Source of the DNA: UBA11524 sp045132495
GTDB lineage: Bacteria > Bacillota > Clostridia > Christensenellales > Aristaeellaceae
Assembly: GCA_045132495.1 (NCBI GenBank)
Contig: JBGUSK010000093.1
Location: forward strand, 16,533-80,532
Direction of reading: 5' to 3'
DNA length: 64,000 nt
This document shows, piece by piece, positions 24,032-31,948 of the stretch. The notes under the pieces are model-generated. The model did no database searches. It was not told the origin of the DNA and worked only from the letters and a program-made list of their open reading frames with translations. Both the position numbers and the translations under genes were made by a program. Within the stretch, counting starts at the first letter, position 1. The number at the start of each line of letters is the position of its first letter.

Positions 24032-25510
24032 TTACTCAGCGATCTTCTTGAACTCTTCGTAGACAAACTGAACCTTGGGTCCGATAACAACCTGCACAGC
24101 AGTCTTACCGGGACGGATGACGCCGGAGGCGCCGGAGGACTTGATCTTCGCCTCGTCCACCAGCAGGCGATCCTTGACTTCCAGGCGCAGACGGGTGATG
24201 CAGTGGTCGATGGAGGCAACGTTCTCCTTGCCGCCCAGGCCTTCCAGAATGATCTGGGCCATCGCGGTGTAGTCGTCGTTTGCCAGCTCGATCTTCATTT
24301 CGCCTTCCTGATCGTCCTCACGGCCGGGGGTCTTCAGATCCCACTTGGTGATGGCGAACTTGAACACGAGGTAGAACACCCCGAAGGCAGCGATGCCCAG
24401 GGGGATGATCAGCCAGGTGTTGGCAGCGGCGGGCAGAGAAGCGGAGAAGATCAGGTCAGTGGCGCCCGCAGAGAACATGAAGCCGCCGCGGAAGCCCAGG
24501 GCTACGGTGATGATGGTGAAGATGCCGTACAGGGCAGCGTACACCACATACAGGGGGAAGGCCAGGAACATGAAGGCGAATTCGAAGGGCTCGGTCACGC
24601 CGCAGATGAAGGCACACAGAGCAGCGGCACCAACGATACCGGCCGCGATCTTGCGGTTCTTGGTCTTGGCGCACTGGATCATGGCGAGCGCAGCGCCGGG
24701 GATACCGAACATCATGCAGGGGAAGAAGCCGGACATGTACATGCCGATGGACCAGTTCGCGTTCGCAGCGATTTCGCCGGTGGGGTTCCAGTAGGCAGTC
24801 AGATCACCCAGGCCGATGGTATCGAACCAGAACACGTTGTTCAGAGCGTGATGCAGGCCGGTGGGGATCAGCAGACGGTTCAGGAAAGCGTAGATACCGG
24901 CGCCCACAGCGTCCAGGCTGACGATGGCACGGCCGATCTCGTACAGGCCACGGAAGATGATGGGCCACACGAACAGCAGGATCGCGGAAACCACGATGGA
25001 GACCACAGCGGTCACGATGGCCACAGCGCGCTTGCCGGAGAAGAAGGCCAGGAAGTCAGGCAGCTTGGTGCCCTTGAACTTGTTGTAGCACACGCCGCCG
25101 ATGATGCCGCCCAGGATGCCGATGAAGGCATTGCCGGCAGTCTTGGCGTAAGCCACGCTGTTGATCTCGTTGATCATGAAGGGAGCGATGGTGCCCACGG
25201 TGCCGGGAGCCAGCAGGGTGGTCATCATCAGGTAGGAAACCATACCGGCCAGGCCGGCAGTACCGTCGTTGTCCTTGGTCAGGCCAACGCCAACGCCGAT
25301 GGCGAACAGGATCGCCATGTTGTCGATCAGAGCCGCGCCGGCCTTGATCAGGAAAACGCCCAGGACGTATGCAAAACCAGTGGTAGCACCGGCAGCACCC
25401 ATGGCAGCGGGAGCCAGAGCGTAGCCCAGACCCATCAGGATACCACAGATGGGAAGCGCAGCGACGGGCAGCATCATAGCCTTGCCCAGCTTCTGAAGAT
25501 GCTTCATCAT
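24032..25510 (-). CDS. nagE: PTS EIICB component, N-acetylglucosamine/glucose type
   Basis: A protein of 492 aa; AGGAGGT lies 8 bases before the chosen ATG. The EIIC membrane domain covers about 1-385 with around ten hydrophobic helices, the 'LPVAALPICGILMGLGYAL' start and the 'GLHHALNNVFWFD' loop typical of glucose-family EIIC. A linker leads to EIIB at about 410-492, where Cys in 'IDHCITRLRLEVKD' is the phosphorylation site. It transports and phosphorylates the sugar. The GlcNAc specificity rests on the GlcNAc-EIIC-like 'GLHHALN' pattern and on nagA/nagB nearby; glucose cannot be excluded. It is the last gene of the EIIA-EI-HPr-EIICB operon. Confidence 0.9.
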   Translation of the reverse strand: MMKHLQKLGKAMMLPVAALPICGILMGLGYALAPAAMGAAGATTGFAYVLGVFLIKAGAALIDNMAILFAIGVGVGLTKDNDGTAGLAGMVSYLMMTTLLAPGTVGTIAPFMINEINSVAYAKTAGNAFIGILGGIIGGVCYNKFKGTKLPDFLAFFSGKRAVAIVTAVVSIVVSAILLFVWPIIFRGLYEIGRAIVSLDAVGAGIYAFLNRLLIPTGLHHALNNVFWFDTIGLGDLTAYWNPTGEIAANANWSIGMYMSGFFPCMMFGIPGAALAMIQCAKTKNRKIAAGIVGAAALCAFICGVTEPFEFAFMFLAFPLYVVYAALYGIFTIITVALGFRGGFMFSAGATDLIFSASLPAAANTWLIIPLGIAAFGVFYLVFKFAITKWDLKTPGREDDQEGEMKIELANDDYTAMAQIILEGLGGKENVASIDHCITRLRLEVKDRLLVDEAKIKSSGASGVIRPGKTAVQVVIGPKVQFVYEEFKKIAE

Positions 25511-25650
25511 AGTGATGAACCTCCTAAATATTCTCTTGTGTCTCTCTATACAGAGCTGTCGGCCCACGACAGCCGTGTACCAATGTCAGGTTGGGATTCA
25601 GCCCGATTCGTGATAACCAGGCCTCGTTCCCGGGGCGTGCCATCAGGGAA

Positions 25651-25908
25651 TTACAGGTTGGCGGTGAGGAATGCCTGAAGCTCAGCCGCAGCCTTCTCTT
25701 CATCAGCGCCCTCGATGGTAATGGTCAGCTCCATGCCCTGCTTGGCAGCCAGCCGCATCAGCGCCATGAGGCGCTTGGCGTCGGCGGTGCCGGTGGGGGC
25801 GGTCACGGTGATCTTGGAAGCAAAGGGTGCAACCGCCTTCACCAGCATGCCGGCGGGACGGGCATGCATGCCCAGGGGATCGTTAATGACGTGCTTGATC
25901 TCTTTCAT
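25651..25908 (-). CDS. ptsH: HPr phosphocarrier lacking the regulatory Ser46
   Basis: A protein of 85 aa, normal HPr length. His15 in 'GMHARPAG' is the phosphate carrier between EI and EIIA. At position 46, where Firmicute HPr has Ser ('LKSIMGV'), this protein has Arg ('AKRLMAL'). It should still work in sugar transport but cannot be phosphorylated by HPr kinase at that site, and so cannot form the CcpA co-repressor. It lies 30 bp downstream of ptsI in the operon. Another HPr elsewhere in the genome may serve regulation. Confidence 0.93.
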   Translation of the reverse strand: MKEIKHVINDPLGMHARPAGMLVKAVAPFASKITVTAPTGTADAKRLMALMRLAAKQGMELTITIEGADEEKAAAELQAFLTANL

Positions 25909-25938
25909 TGGAATCTACCTCACTTTCGTGATAATTAG

Positions 25939-27552
25939 TTAAACATCGGACTCACAGACCAGCTTCCTGGATTCCAGGACGCGGCCTGCGGCCATGCTCA
26001 GCTCGGTATAGCCCATCTCGATGAACTTTTCCTGCATCTTGGGATCAGCGCCCAGTTCACCGCAGATGCCAGCCCAGATGCCGTTGTCATTGGCGGCTTT
26101 GGCGATATGGGCCAGCAGCGCCAGCAGCGCGGGATGGTAGGGATCATAGAACTCGCCCAGCTTGGCGTTCTGACGGTCCACCGCCAGGGTGTACTGGGTC
26201 AGATCGTTGGTGCCGACGGAGAAGAAGGCAGCCTCCTTGGCCAGTTCGTTGGCCAGGACGGCGGCAGCGGGGGTTTCCACCATCACGCCGATGGGCACAT
26301 CCTTGGTGGGATAGCCCTCGTCCTCCAATTCCTTGCGGACCTTGGCGCACAGTGCCTTGGCTGCCTTCAGCTCCCAGACGGATGCGACCATGGGGAACAT
26401 CACATGCAGATTGCCATAGGCGGACGCACGATAGATAGCCCTCAGCTGGGGGCGGAAGATCTCTTCATTGGTCAGGCAGATGCGCAGGCCGCGCAGGCCC
26501 AGCGCAGGATTCTCCTCTGCCTCAAGGCCGAGGTAGCTGACCTGCTTATCCGCGCCGATATCCAGCGTGCGGATCACGACGGGACGATGCCCCATGACTT
26601 CAGCAACCTGCTTGTAGGCCGCGTACAGCTCGTCCTCAGTGGGGAGGGAATCGCGGCCCAGATAAAGGAACTCGCTGCGCATCAGGCCAACGCCCTCAGC
26701 GTCCGCCTTGATGGCGTCCACGGCGTCCTCAGGGCAGCCGATGTTGGCCACCAGTAGCACCTTCTTGCCGGACTTGGTGATGCTTTCCTTGCCGCGGTAG
26801 GCCTCCAGGGCGTTCCGGGCTGCGGCTGCTTCGGACTGCTTGACCTTGAGCATTGCCAGGGTTTCCTCGTCCGGGTCGGCATACCAGGTGCCGGTGAAGC
26901 CATCCACTGCAAGTATTTTGCAGCCTTCCGCCGCTTCAAAGGTGATGTCGGACTGAACCAGGGAAGGGATGTTCAGCGTTCTTGCCAAAATAGCGGTATG
27001 GCTGGAGGAAGAACCTTGACGGGTGACAAAAGCCATGATCCGCTCGCGGGGCAGCTGAATGGTCTCGCTGGGGGCGAGGTCTTCGGCGACCAGGAGGAAG
27101 GAGCCCTCCGGCAGCTGGAAGCCGGTGTTGCCGCAGAGGATATCGTAGAGCCGGTGAGACATGTCCCGGATATCGGCACTGCGGGCATTCATGTACTCAT
27201 CATCCATGGCGGCAAACACCTGAGCGAAGTCTTCGCCGGTATCCAGCGCTGCAATCGCAGCAGCCGAACCGCCCTCGATGGCCAGGTTCACGCCGTCCAG
27301 ATAGTCCAGGTCGTCCAGCATCAGCAGCTGAACCTCCACAATGGCAGCCTGCTCTTCGCCAATCTCCGCCTTTGCCTTTTCAAACAGGACGGTCAGCTGC
27401 TCGCGGGCAGTTTCCAGCGCGGCATTGAACTTGGCCTTCTCCACGGCAGGATCGCCGGAGGAAACAGGCAGCGTACGCTGTGCCTTGCGGTACACGACCG
27501 CAGGTCCAATGGCTACGCCGGGGAATACCGGCAAACCAATACCTTTCTTCAT
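25939..27552 (-). CDS. ptsI: PTS enzyme I (PEP-protein phosphotransferase)
   Basis: A protein of 537 aa, slightly shorter than the common 570. It takes phosphate from PEP on His185 in 'GSSSSHTAILAR' and passes it to HPr. The HPr-binding helical domain lies at about 25-145. The PEP-binding TIM barrel follows, with 'GVGLMRSEFLYLGRD', 'RTLDIGADKQ', 'ENPALGLRGLRICL', 'MFPMVAS', 'GVMVETPAA', 'FFSVGTNDLTQYTLAVDR' and 'GICGELGADP'. All active-site motifs are present. It is 10 bp downstream of the EIIA gene, forming a dedicated operon. Confidence 0.96.
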   Translation of the reverse strand: MKKGIGLPVFPGVAIGPAVVYRKAQRTLPVSSGDPAVEKAKFNAALETAREQLTVLFEKAKAEIGEEQAAIVEVQLLMLDDLDYLDGVNLAIEGGSAAAIAALDTGEDFAQVFAAMDDEYMNARSADIRDMSHRLYDILCGNTGFQLPEGSFLLVAEDLAPSETIQLPRERIMAFVTRQGSSSSHTAILARTLNIPSLVQSDITFEAAEGCKILAVDGFTGTWYADPDEETLAMLKVKQSEAAAARNALEAYRGKESITKSGKKVLLVANIGCPEDAVDAIKADAEGVGLMRSEFLYLGRDSLPTEDELYAAYKQVAEVMGHRPVVIRTLDIGADKQVSYLGLEAEENPALGLRGLRICLTNEEIFRPQLRAIYRASAYGNLHVMFPMVASVWELKAAKALCAKVRKELEDEGYPTKDVPIGVMVETPAAAVLANELAKEAAFFSVGTNDLTQYTLAVDRQNAKLGEFYDPYHPALLALLAHIAKAANDNGIWAGICGELGADPKMQEKFIEMGYTELSMAAGRVLESRKLVCESDV

Positions 27553-27562
27553 AGGCCGCTCC

Positions 27563-28066
27563 TTACTTCGCCAGCTCGATGACCACGTCAGCGTTGGTCA
27601 CATTCTTGCCCACGTGGGTGTTGAAGGTGGAATAGGCGTCCGTGTTGCAGATCACCATGGGGGTGATGATGGGCAGACCGGCTGCCTTGATGGCCTCCAG
27701 ATCGGCTTCGATCAGCAGCTGGCCCTTCTTGACCTTATCGCCGTCCTTCACATGTACGGTGAAGGGCTTGCCCTCCAGGCCGACGGTTTCCAGGCCCACA
27801 TGGATCAGGATTTCCGCACCGCAGTCTGCAACCAGGCTGACCGCGTGGCCAGTGGCGAACATCATGTCCACCGTGGCGTCACAGGGGGCGTAGACCTTGC
27901 CCTCTGCCGGATCGATGGCAATGCCGTTGCCCAGCATGCCCTCAGCGAAAGTGGGGTCTGGCACTTCGGAAATCGCCACGGCTTTGCCAGCCATAGGCGC
28001 GCAGAATTCATCCATGTTCTTGCCGAACAGCTTTTTCAAAAATCCCATATTAAACAACCTTTCCAT
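27563..28066 (-). CDS. crr: PTS EIIA component, glucose type
   Basis: A protein of 167 aa; GGAGGAG lies 9 bases before the ATG at 28066. EIIA-Glc fold: 'GNGIAIDPAEGKVYAPCDATVDMMFATGHAVSLVADCGAEILIHVGLETV', in which the His of 'ILIHVG' is the phosphorylation site, then 'GKPFTVHVKDGDKVKKGQLLIEADLEAIK' and 'PMVICNTD'. It carries phosphate from HPr to EIIB. It is the first gene of the operon, directly behind a regulated-looking promoter. Confidence 0.94.
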   Translation of the reverse strand: MERLFNMGFLKKLFGKNMDEFCAPMAGKAVAISEVPDPTFAEGMLGNGIAIDPAEGKVYAPCDATVDMMFATGHAVSLVADCGAEILIHVGLETVGLEGKPFTVHVKDGDKVKKGQLLIEADLEAIKAAGLPIITPMVICNTDAYSTFNTHVGKNVTNADVVIELAK

Positions 28067-28119
28067 ATAGCCGCACTCCTCCCGTTGAAGAAGAATATGA
28101 ACGGCATTTCTATAAACAT

Positions 28120-28148
28120 AGAGTATCAAATTTTTGATGAGATGTCAA
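28120..28148 (-). promoter_or_regulatory. PTS operon promoter with palindromic operator
   Basis: On the minus strand TTGACA (28148-28143), 17 bp, TACTCT (28125-28120). The spacer contains ATCAAA-TT-TTTGAT (28125-28138), a perfect palindrome that could bind a sugar-responsive repressor. Confidence 0.6.
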
Positions 28149-28300
28149 TCCGTGACGGGGAAAATATACGGATTTTCACTGGTTTTTTCTTGCAAAACGT
28201 ACATCCTAAAAAATAAATCTTGTAAAAAATGAAATAAGGACATCATTTTTGTACAACACATCGTCGATTTGTGGTATACTAATAAAAAGGAGGAACAAAC

Positions 28301-29227
28301 ATGAAACGCATTTTGGATTGTCAAAGCTCTGATTTCCTTCGTATGTCCCGTCAGGAACTGCTGGACGCGATTGCAGGAAGCGAGGGCCGTACTGTTGCCT
28401 GTGAAACAATCGGAGCGATCATGCCCATGCTTGGTGATGTTACCAACGCGGAATTTGCCGCTGCCATGGGCGCAGATATTCTCCTGCTGAACATGTTTGA
28501 TGTTCAGCACCCTGTTATTCAGGGATTGCCGAAGACGGCGCCGGAGGAAGTGATCCACAAGCTGAAGGAACTGACTGGCCGCCCTATCGGCATCAACCTG
28601 GAGCCGGTGGAGCAGGTGCTGTCCTCCGAGGACCCGGACGAAAACATGTGGGCCATGACCAGTGGCAGAAAGGCCACCCTTGAGAATGCCCGCAAGGCTG
28701 CTGATATGGGCGTAAACTTCATCCTGCTGACGGGGAATCCGGGCATCGGCGTTACCAACGCCGCAATTGAACAGACGCTTCGGCTGTACAAGCGGGAGCT
28801 CGGCGACAGGCTGATCCTGGCGGCTGGCAAGATGCATGCCTCCGGCATTATGACGGAAGGAGCGGAAAGGATCATCACCGAGGAGGACATCACCGCCTTT
28901 GCGCAAGCCGGTGCGGATATCATTTTGCTGCCTGCCCCGGGCACCGTCCCTGGGATCACGGTGGAGTATGTTCGCGGGCTGGTCAACCATGCTCATCACT
29001 TGGGATGCCTGACGATCACGGCCATCGGTACATCCCAGGAGGGAGCTGATGTTGCCACGATCCGCCAGATTGCCCTGATGTGCAAAATGACTGGAACTGA
29101 TATCCATCATCTGGGAGACGCCGGATATGGCGGCATAGCTCTGCCTGAGAACATTCAGGCGTATTCCATTGCCATCCGTGGTATCCGGCATACCTATCGG
29201 CGTATGGCTGCCTCCATCAACCGATAA
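28301..29227 (+). CDS. TIM-barrel-like conserved protein of unknown function (DUF7916-like)
   Basis: A protein of 308 aa with AAGGAGG before the ATG. It has alternating beta-alpha motifs: 'GRTVACETIGAIMPMLGDVTNAEFAAAMGADILLLNMFDV', 'PIGINLEPVEQ', 'ADMGVNFILLTGNPGIGVTN', 'LILAAGKMHASG', 'AGADIILLPAPGTVPG', 'TAIGTSQEGADVATIRQIALMCKMTGTDIHHLGDAGYGG'. This looks like a (beta-alpha)8 enzyme. The family, as I recall, is sometimes labelled 'haloacid dehalogenase-like' or 'PEP phosphonomutase', but no HAD motifs are present. Divergent from the PTS operon; TATACT at 28275-28280 is its probable -10 box. Role in sugar metabolism inferred only. Confidence 0.75.
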   Translation: MKRILDCQSSDFLRMSRQELLDAIAGSEGRTVACETIGAIMPMLGDVTNAEFAAAMGADILLLNMFDVQHPVIQGLPKTAPEEVIHKLKELTGRPIGINLEPVEQVLSSEDPDENMWAMTSGRKATLENARKAADMGVNFILLTGNPGIGVTNAAIEQTLRLYKRELGDRLILAAGKMHASGIMTEGAERIITEEDITAFAQAGADIILLPAPGTVPGITVEYVRGLVNHAHHLGCLTITAIGTSQEGADVATIRQIALMCKMTGTDIHHLGDAGYGGIALPENIQAYSIAIRGIRHTYRRMAASINR

Positions 29228-29257
29228 ACAAATACAGCATCCTTGCAAAATGATGAA

Positions 29258-29294
29258 ATCCCCCTGTGCAGCTCAAAACACTGCAGAGGGGGAT
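29258..29294. terminator. Hairpin between convergent genes
   Basis: ATCCCCCTGTGCAG pairs with CTGCAGAGGGGGAT (14-bp stem, one mismatch, 9-nt loop). The flanks are only moderately T-rich. It is a probable shared terminator for the 28301 gene and the class A PBP gene. Confidence 0.6.
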
Positions 29295-29345
29295 GCTTCA
29301 TGATCTCGTTGGGGATTGCCGATCAAAAGTGTATCGGGGCGAGGT

Positions 29346-31763
29346 TTATTCAGAGAAGATGGAAGCGGGACGGTCATCGTTTTCATCATCGCGATCGCGG
29401 CGGAAGAGTCCCTGCAGCCAGTCCCCGAAGGTGGACGGCCGCTCCACCCTGGCCACCTGTACGCTTTGCTTGCCCTCCAGAAGGATTCCGTTGTCCAGCA
29501 GCTCGGCGTGAACCGGGATGACGCGATAGGTATAGGTGACGCCGTCCCGGGCCCTTTCATCTGTGAAGTAAAGGGTCTGACCGGCATCGGCACGCAGCTC
29601 GGTAAGGATGAAGCTCTCGCCGATTGCATCGCGCTGGATGCGATAGACGGCTGCGTCACTGGCGGTGATGACCAGCTGAGGCTGGCCGTTTCCATCGTGG
29701 GTGACGTAGAAGGAGCGTGCCGAAGAGGGCGGTTGCCACACATCGGACTTTTTCGTGGGCTGCGTGCCTTCGATGAAGATTTCTTTCATCTTATATGAAT
29801 CCGGAGTGAGGGAGGTGGCCAGCATGGGCTCGCCCCGCCATTCGATGGCCTTCTTGTCCAGGGTGACGGAAACAAGGCCGCCGGGGCTGGAGAAGGTGGG
29901 CTTCTTCCTGTCTGTATACCAGGCTTTGAGGAAATTACGGGCCAGCGACGCTGGATTTGTGCCGCCGGATACGCTGTTGGACAGGCGGTGCGCGTCATCC
30001 GGTTCATCATAGCCCATCCAGACCGCTACGGACAGATTGGCGGTATAGGCGTTCATCCAGGCGTCCCGGTTGCCGCCGCCCACCATGTTGACCGTGCCGG
30101 TTTTGCCGGCGACCTGGACGCCTGCGCTGTTCAGCCGTGTGCCAGTGCCGGAGGAGATGACAGTTCGCATCAGGTCGGTCAGCAGGTAAGCGTTCTGCGG
30201 GGAAAGAACCCGGGTGCCGCTGTCCTGATGCTGGTAGATCACCAAGCCGCTGCGGTCGGTGATCTTTTCGATAAAATAGGGGGCGTAGAAAGTTCCGCCG
30301 TTGGCGAAAGGAGAGTAAGCTGCCGCCATCTGGACGGGGGATGCACCGTAGGTCATGCTGCCCAGCGCCAGGGAAAGGTTCCAGTCCCGGTCATCCAGCT
30401 CGATGCCCACAGCGGTCAGGTAACGTCGGGCTGTACCAACGCCGATGGACTCGATGATCTTCACGGCGGGGATATTCAGGCTGTTTTTCAGCGCAGCGCG
30501 CAGGGTGACGTTGCCGTAGTATGCATTGCCTGCGTTGCGGGGCTTGTAGGTGCCGAAGGCTGTGGGTTCATCCAGGATGACGGAGGCAGCTGTCCATCCG
30601 GCATATTCGATGGCGGGGGCGTATACGGAAAGCGGTTTGAGCGCGCTGCCGGGCTGACGGCGCAGATGTGTCGCCCGGTTGAGACCACGGCGGGTTTCGT
30701 ACTGCCGCCCGCCGACGATGGCACGGACAGCTCCCGTTGCATTGTCCACCGCAGCTGCGGCTGCCTGTACCGGCGTGCCGTCCTTGGCATTTGCGGGGAA
30801 AACGGAGGTGGTTTCGAACTGCTTGTCCATTACGCGCTGCATGGCAGGATCGAGAGTGGTATCAATGCGGTAGCCGCCTGCCAGCAGCATCTCGGCGGAT
30901 ACATCCAATTGAAGCTCCGCCTCGTCCAGCACAGCGTCCACGAACCAGCCGTATTCAGTCTGCACAGCAGCCGACCGGACAGGCGTGAGGGCTTCCTGCA
31001 GGGCTGCGTCATGCTGCTCCTGGGTCAGCATGCCTTCGGAGAGCATCACGCCCAGGATATATTCGCGTCGTTCCTTGTTGTTTTCGGGGGAAGACTGGAT
31101 GCTGTATGCGGAAGGTGCCTTGATGGCTGCAGCCAGTGCAGCCGCCTGGGCGGGGGAGAGCTCGGCAGCATCCACGCCAAAGGTGACATCTGCCGCGGCC
31201 TGGATGCCATAGGCGCCCTGACCGAAGTAAATGTAGTTGAGGTAAAGGTCAAGGATCTGTTCCTTGGTATAGACTCGCTCCATTTGCAGCGCCAGCCAGA
31301 CCTCCTCCAGCTTGCGGGCGATGGTCTTCTGGCTTGACAGATGGGAGAGCTTCACCAGCTGCTGGGTGATGGTAGAGGCGCCCTGATCGAATCCGCCTGC
31401 ACGGACGTTTGAGACCACCGCGCCGAGAATGCGGGTCACGTCGAAGCCGGGGTGCTTGTAAAAGCGCAGATCCTCCGCAGCGAGAAAGGCGTCCAGCACA
31501 TGCCGGGGAAGTGTGCTTGTGTCGATAACGGTGCGGTTTTCCCTACCCACGAGGGTTGTGACGTAATTACCATCCTTGTCGTAGATCGCGCCGGTCTGAG
31601 CGAGATTGGTGAGTTTGCCCGGGTCAAGGGTTTGCCAGGATGCTACATTGAATTCACTGTATCCCCACAGGGCTGTGCCTGCAATCAGTGAGAGGGCGAT
31701 CACCCACAATACCGGCTGAAGCCACCGACGAAATCCCACACCCATCAACCTCCTTTTGTTCAT
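29346..31763 (-). CDS. Class A penicillin-binding protein (PBP1A-type)
   Basis: A bifunctional glycosyltransferase/transpeptidase of about 805 aa. The start is uncertain: the ATG at 31763 has GGGGGA upstream, while a GTG at 31739 has AAAGGAGG. After a short cytoplasmic segment comes a TM helix ('LQPVLWVIALSLIAGTALWG'). Transglycosylase domain: 'AAEDLRFYKHPGFD' (catalytic Glu), 'GASTITQQLVK', 'RKLEEVWLALQ', 'ILDLYLNYIYFG'. Transpeptidase: 'PGSALKPL' (nucleophile Ser), 'KNSLNIPAVK' (SxN) and 'AGKTGTVN' (KTG). The C-terminus has a fibronectin-like beta domain and an acidic tail. It builds and cross-links peptidoglycan outside the membrane. Confidence 0.95.
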   Translation of the reverse strand: MNKRRLMGVGFRRWLQPVLWVIALSLIAGTALWGYSEFNVASWQTLDPGKLTNLAQTGAIYDKDGNYVTTLVGRENRTVIDTSTLPRHVLDAFLAAEDLRFYKHPGFDVTRILGAVVSNVRAGGFDQGASTITQQLVKLSHLSSQKTIARKLEEVWLALQMERVYTKEQILDLYLNYIYFGQGAYGIQAAADVTFGVDAAELSPAQAAALAAAIKAPSAYSIQSSPENNKERREYILGVMLSEGMLTQEQHDAALQEALTPVRSAAVQTEYGWFVDAVLDEAELQLDVSAEMLLAGGYRIDTTLDPAMQRVMDKQFETTSVFPANAKDGTPVQAAAAAVDNATGAVRAIVGGRQYETRRGLNRATHLRRQPGSALKPLSVYAPAIEYAGWTAASVILDEPTAFGTYKPRNAGNAYYGNVTLRAALKNSLNIPAVKIIESIGVGTARRYLTAVGIELDDRDWNLSLALGSMTYGASPVQMAAAYSPFANGGTFYAPYFIEKITDRSGLVIYQHQDSGTRVLSPQNAYLLTDLMRTVISSGTGTRLNSAGVQVAGKTGTVNMVGGGNRDAWMNAYTANLSVAVWMGYDEPDDAHRLSNSVSGGTNPASLARNFLKAWYTDRKKPTFSSPGGLVSVTLDKKAIEWRGEPMLATSLTPDSYKMKEIFIEGTQPTKKSDVWQPPSSARSFYVTHDGNGQPQLVITASDAAVYRIQRDAIGESFILTELRADAGQTLYFTDERARDGVTYTYRVIPVHAELLDNGILLEGKQSVQVARVERPSTFGDWLQGLFRRDRDDENDDRPASIFSE

Positions 31764-31835
31764 CAGCGTCCCCCAAAATGGTGGGAAACATGCAAATTCA
31801 GCCCCCGGAAGGAAAAACCAGCAAAAGAAATTCAA

Positions 31836-31850
31836 ATGAAAACGTTTTCT
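31836..31850. promoter_or_regulatory. cre-like operator (LacI-family/CcpA site)
   Basis: ATGAAAACGTTTTCT fits the cre consensus WTGNAANCGNWNNCW at every specified base; the core GAAAACGTTTTC is a perfect palindrome. It lies upstream of the -35 box of the solute-binding-protein gene, a position seen for CcpA activation or for another LacI-family regulator. Confidence 0.75.
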
Positions 31851-31865
31851 TTTTGCATTCGGGGC

Positions 31866-31894
31866 TGGTCAAAAGGGGAAAAATCGGCTATAAT
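31866..31894 (+). promoter_or_regulatory. Promoter of the solute-binding protein gene
   Basis: TGGTCA (31866-31871), 17 bp, TATAAT (31889-31894). Confidence 0.7.
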
Positions 31895-31948
31895 GATATG
31901 AAACCATTCGGTGGGTCTTTTGGCCTGCCATCATATCGGAGGAAAGCA

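Noticed and set aside
23870..25678. Long open frame antisense to the PTS EIICB gene
   Set aside because: Extremely Gly/His/Gln/Asp-rich, as expected from reading a membrane-protein gene backwards.
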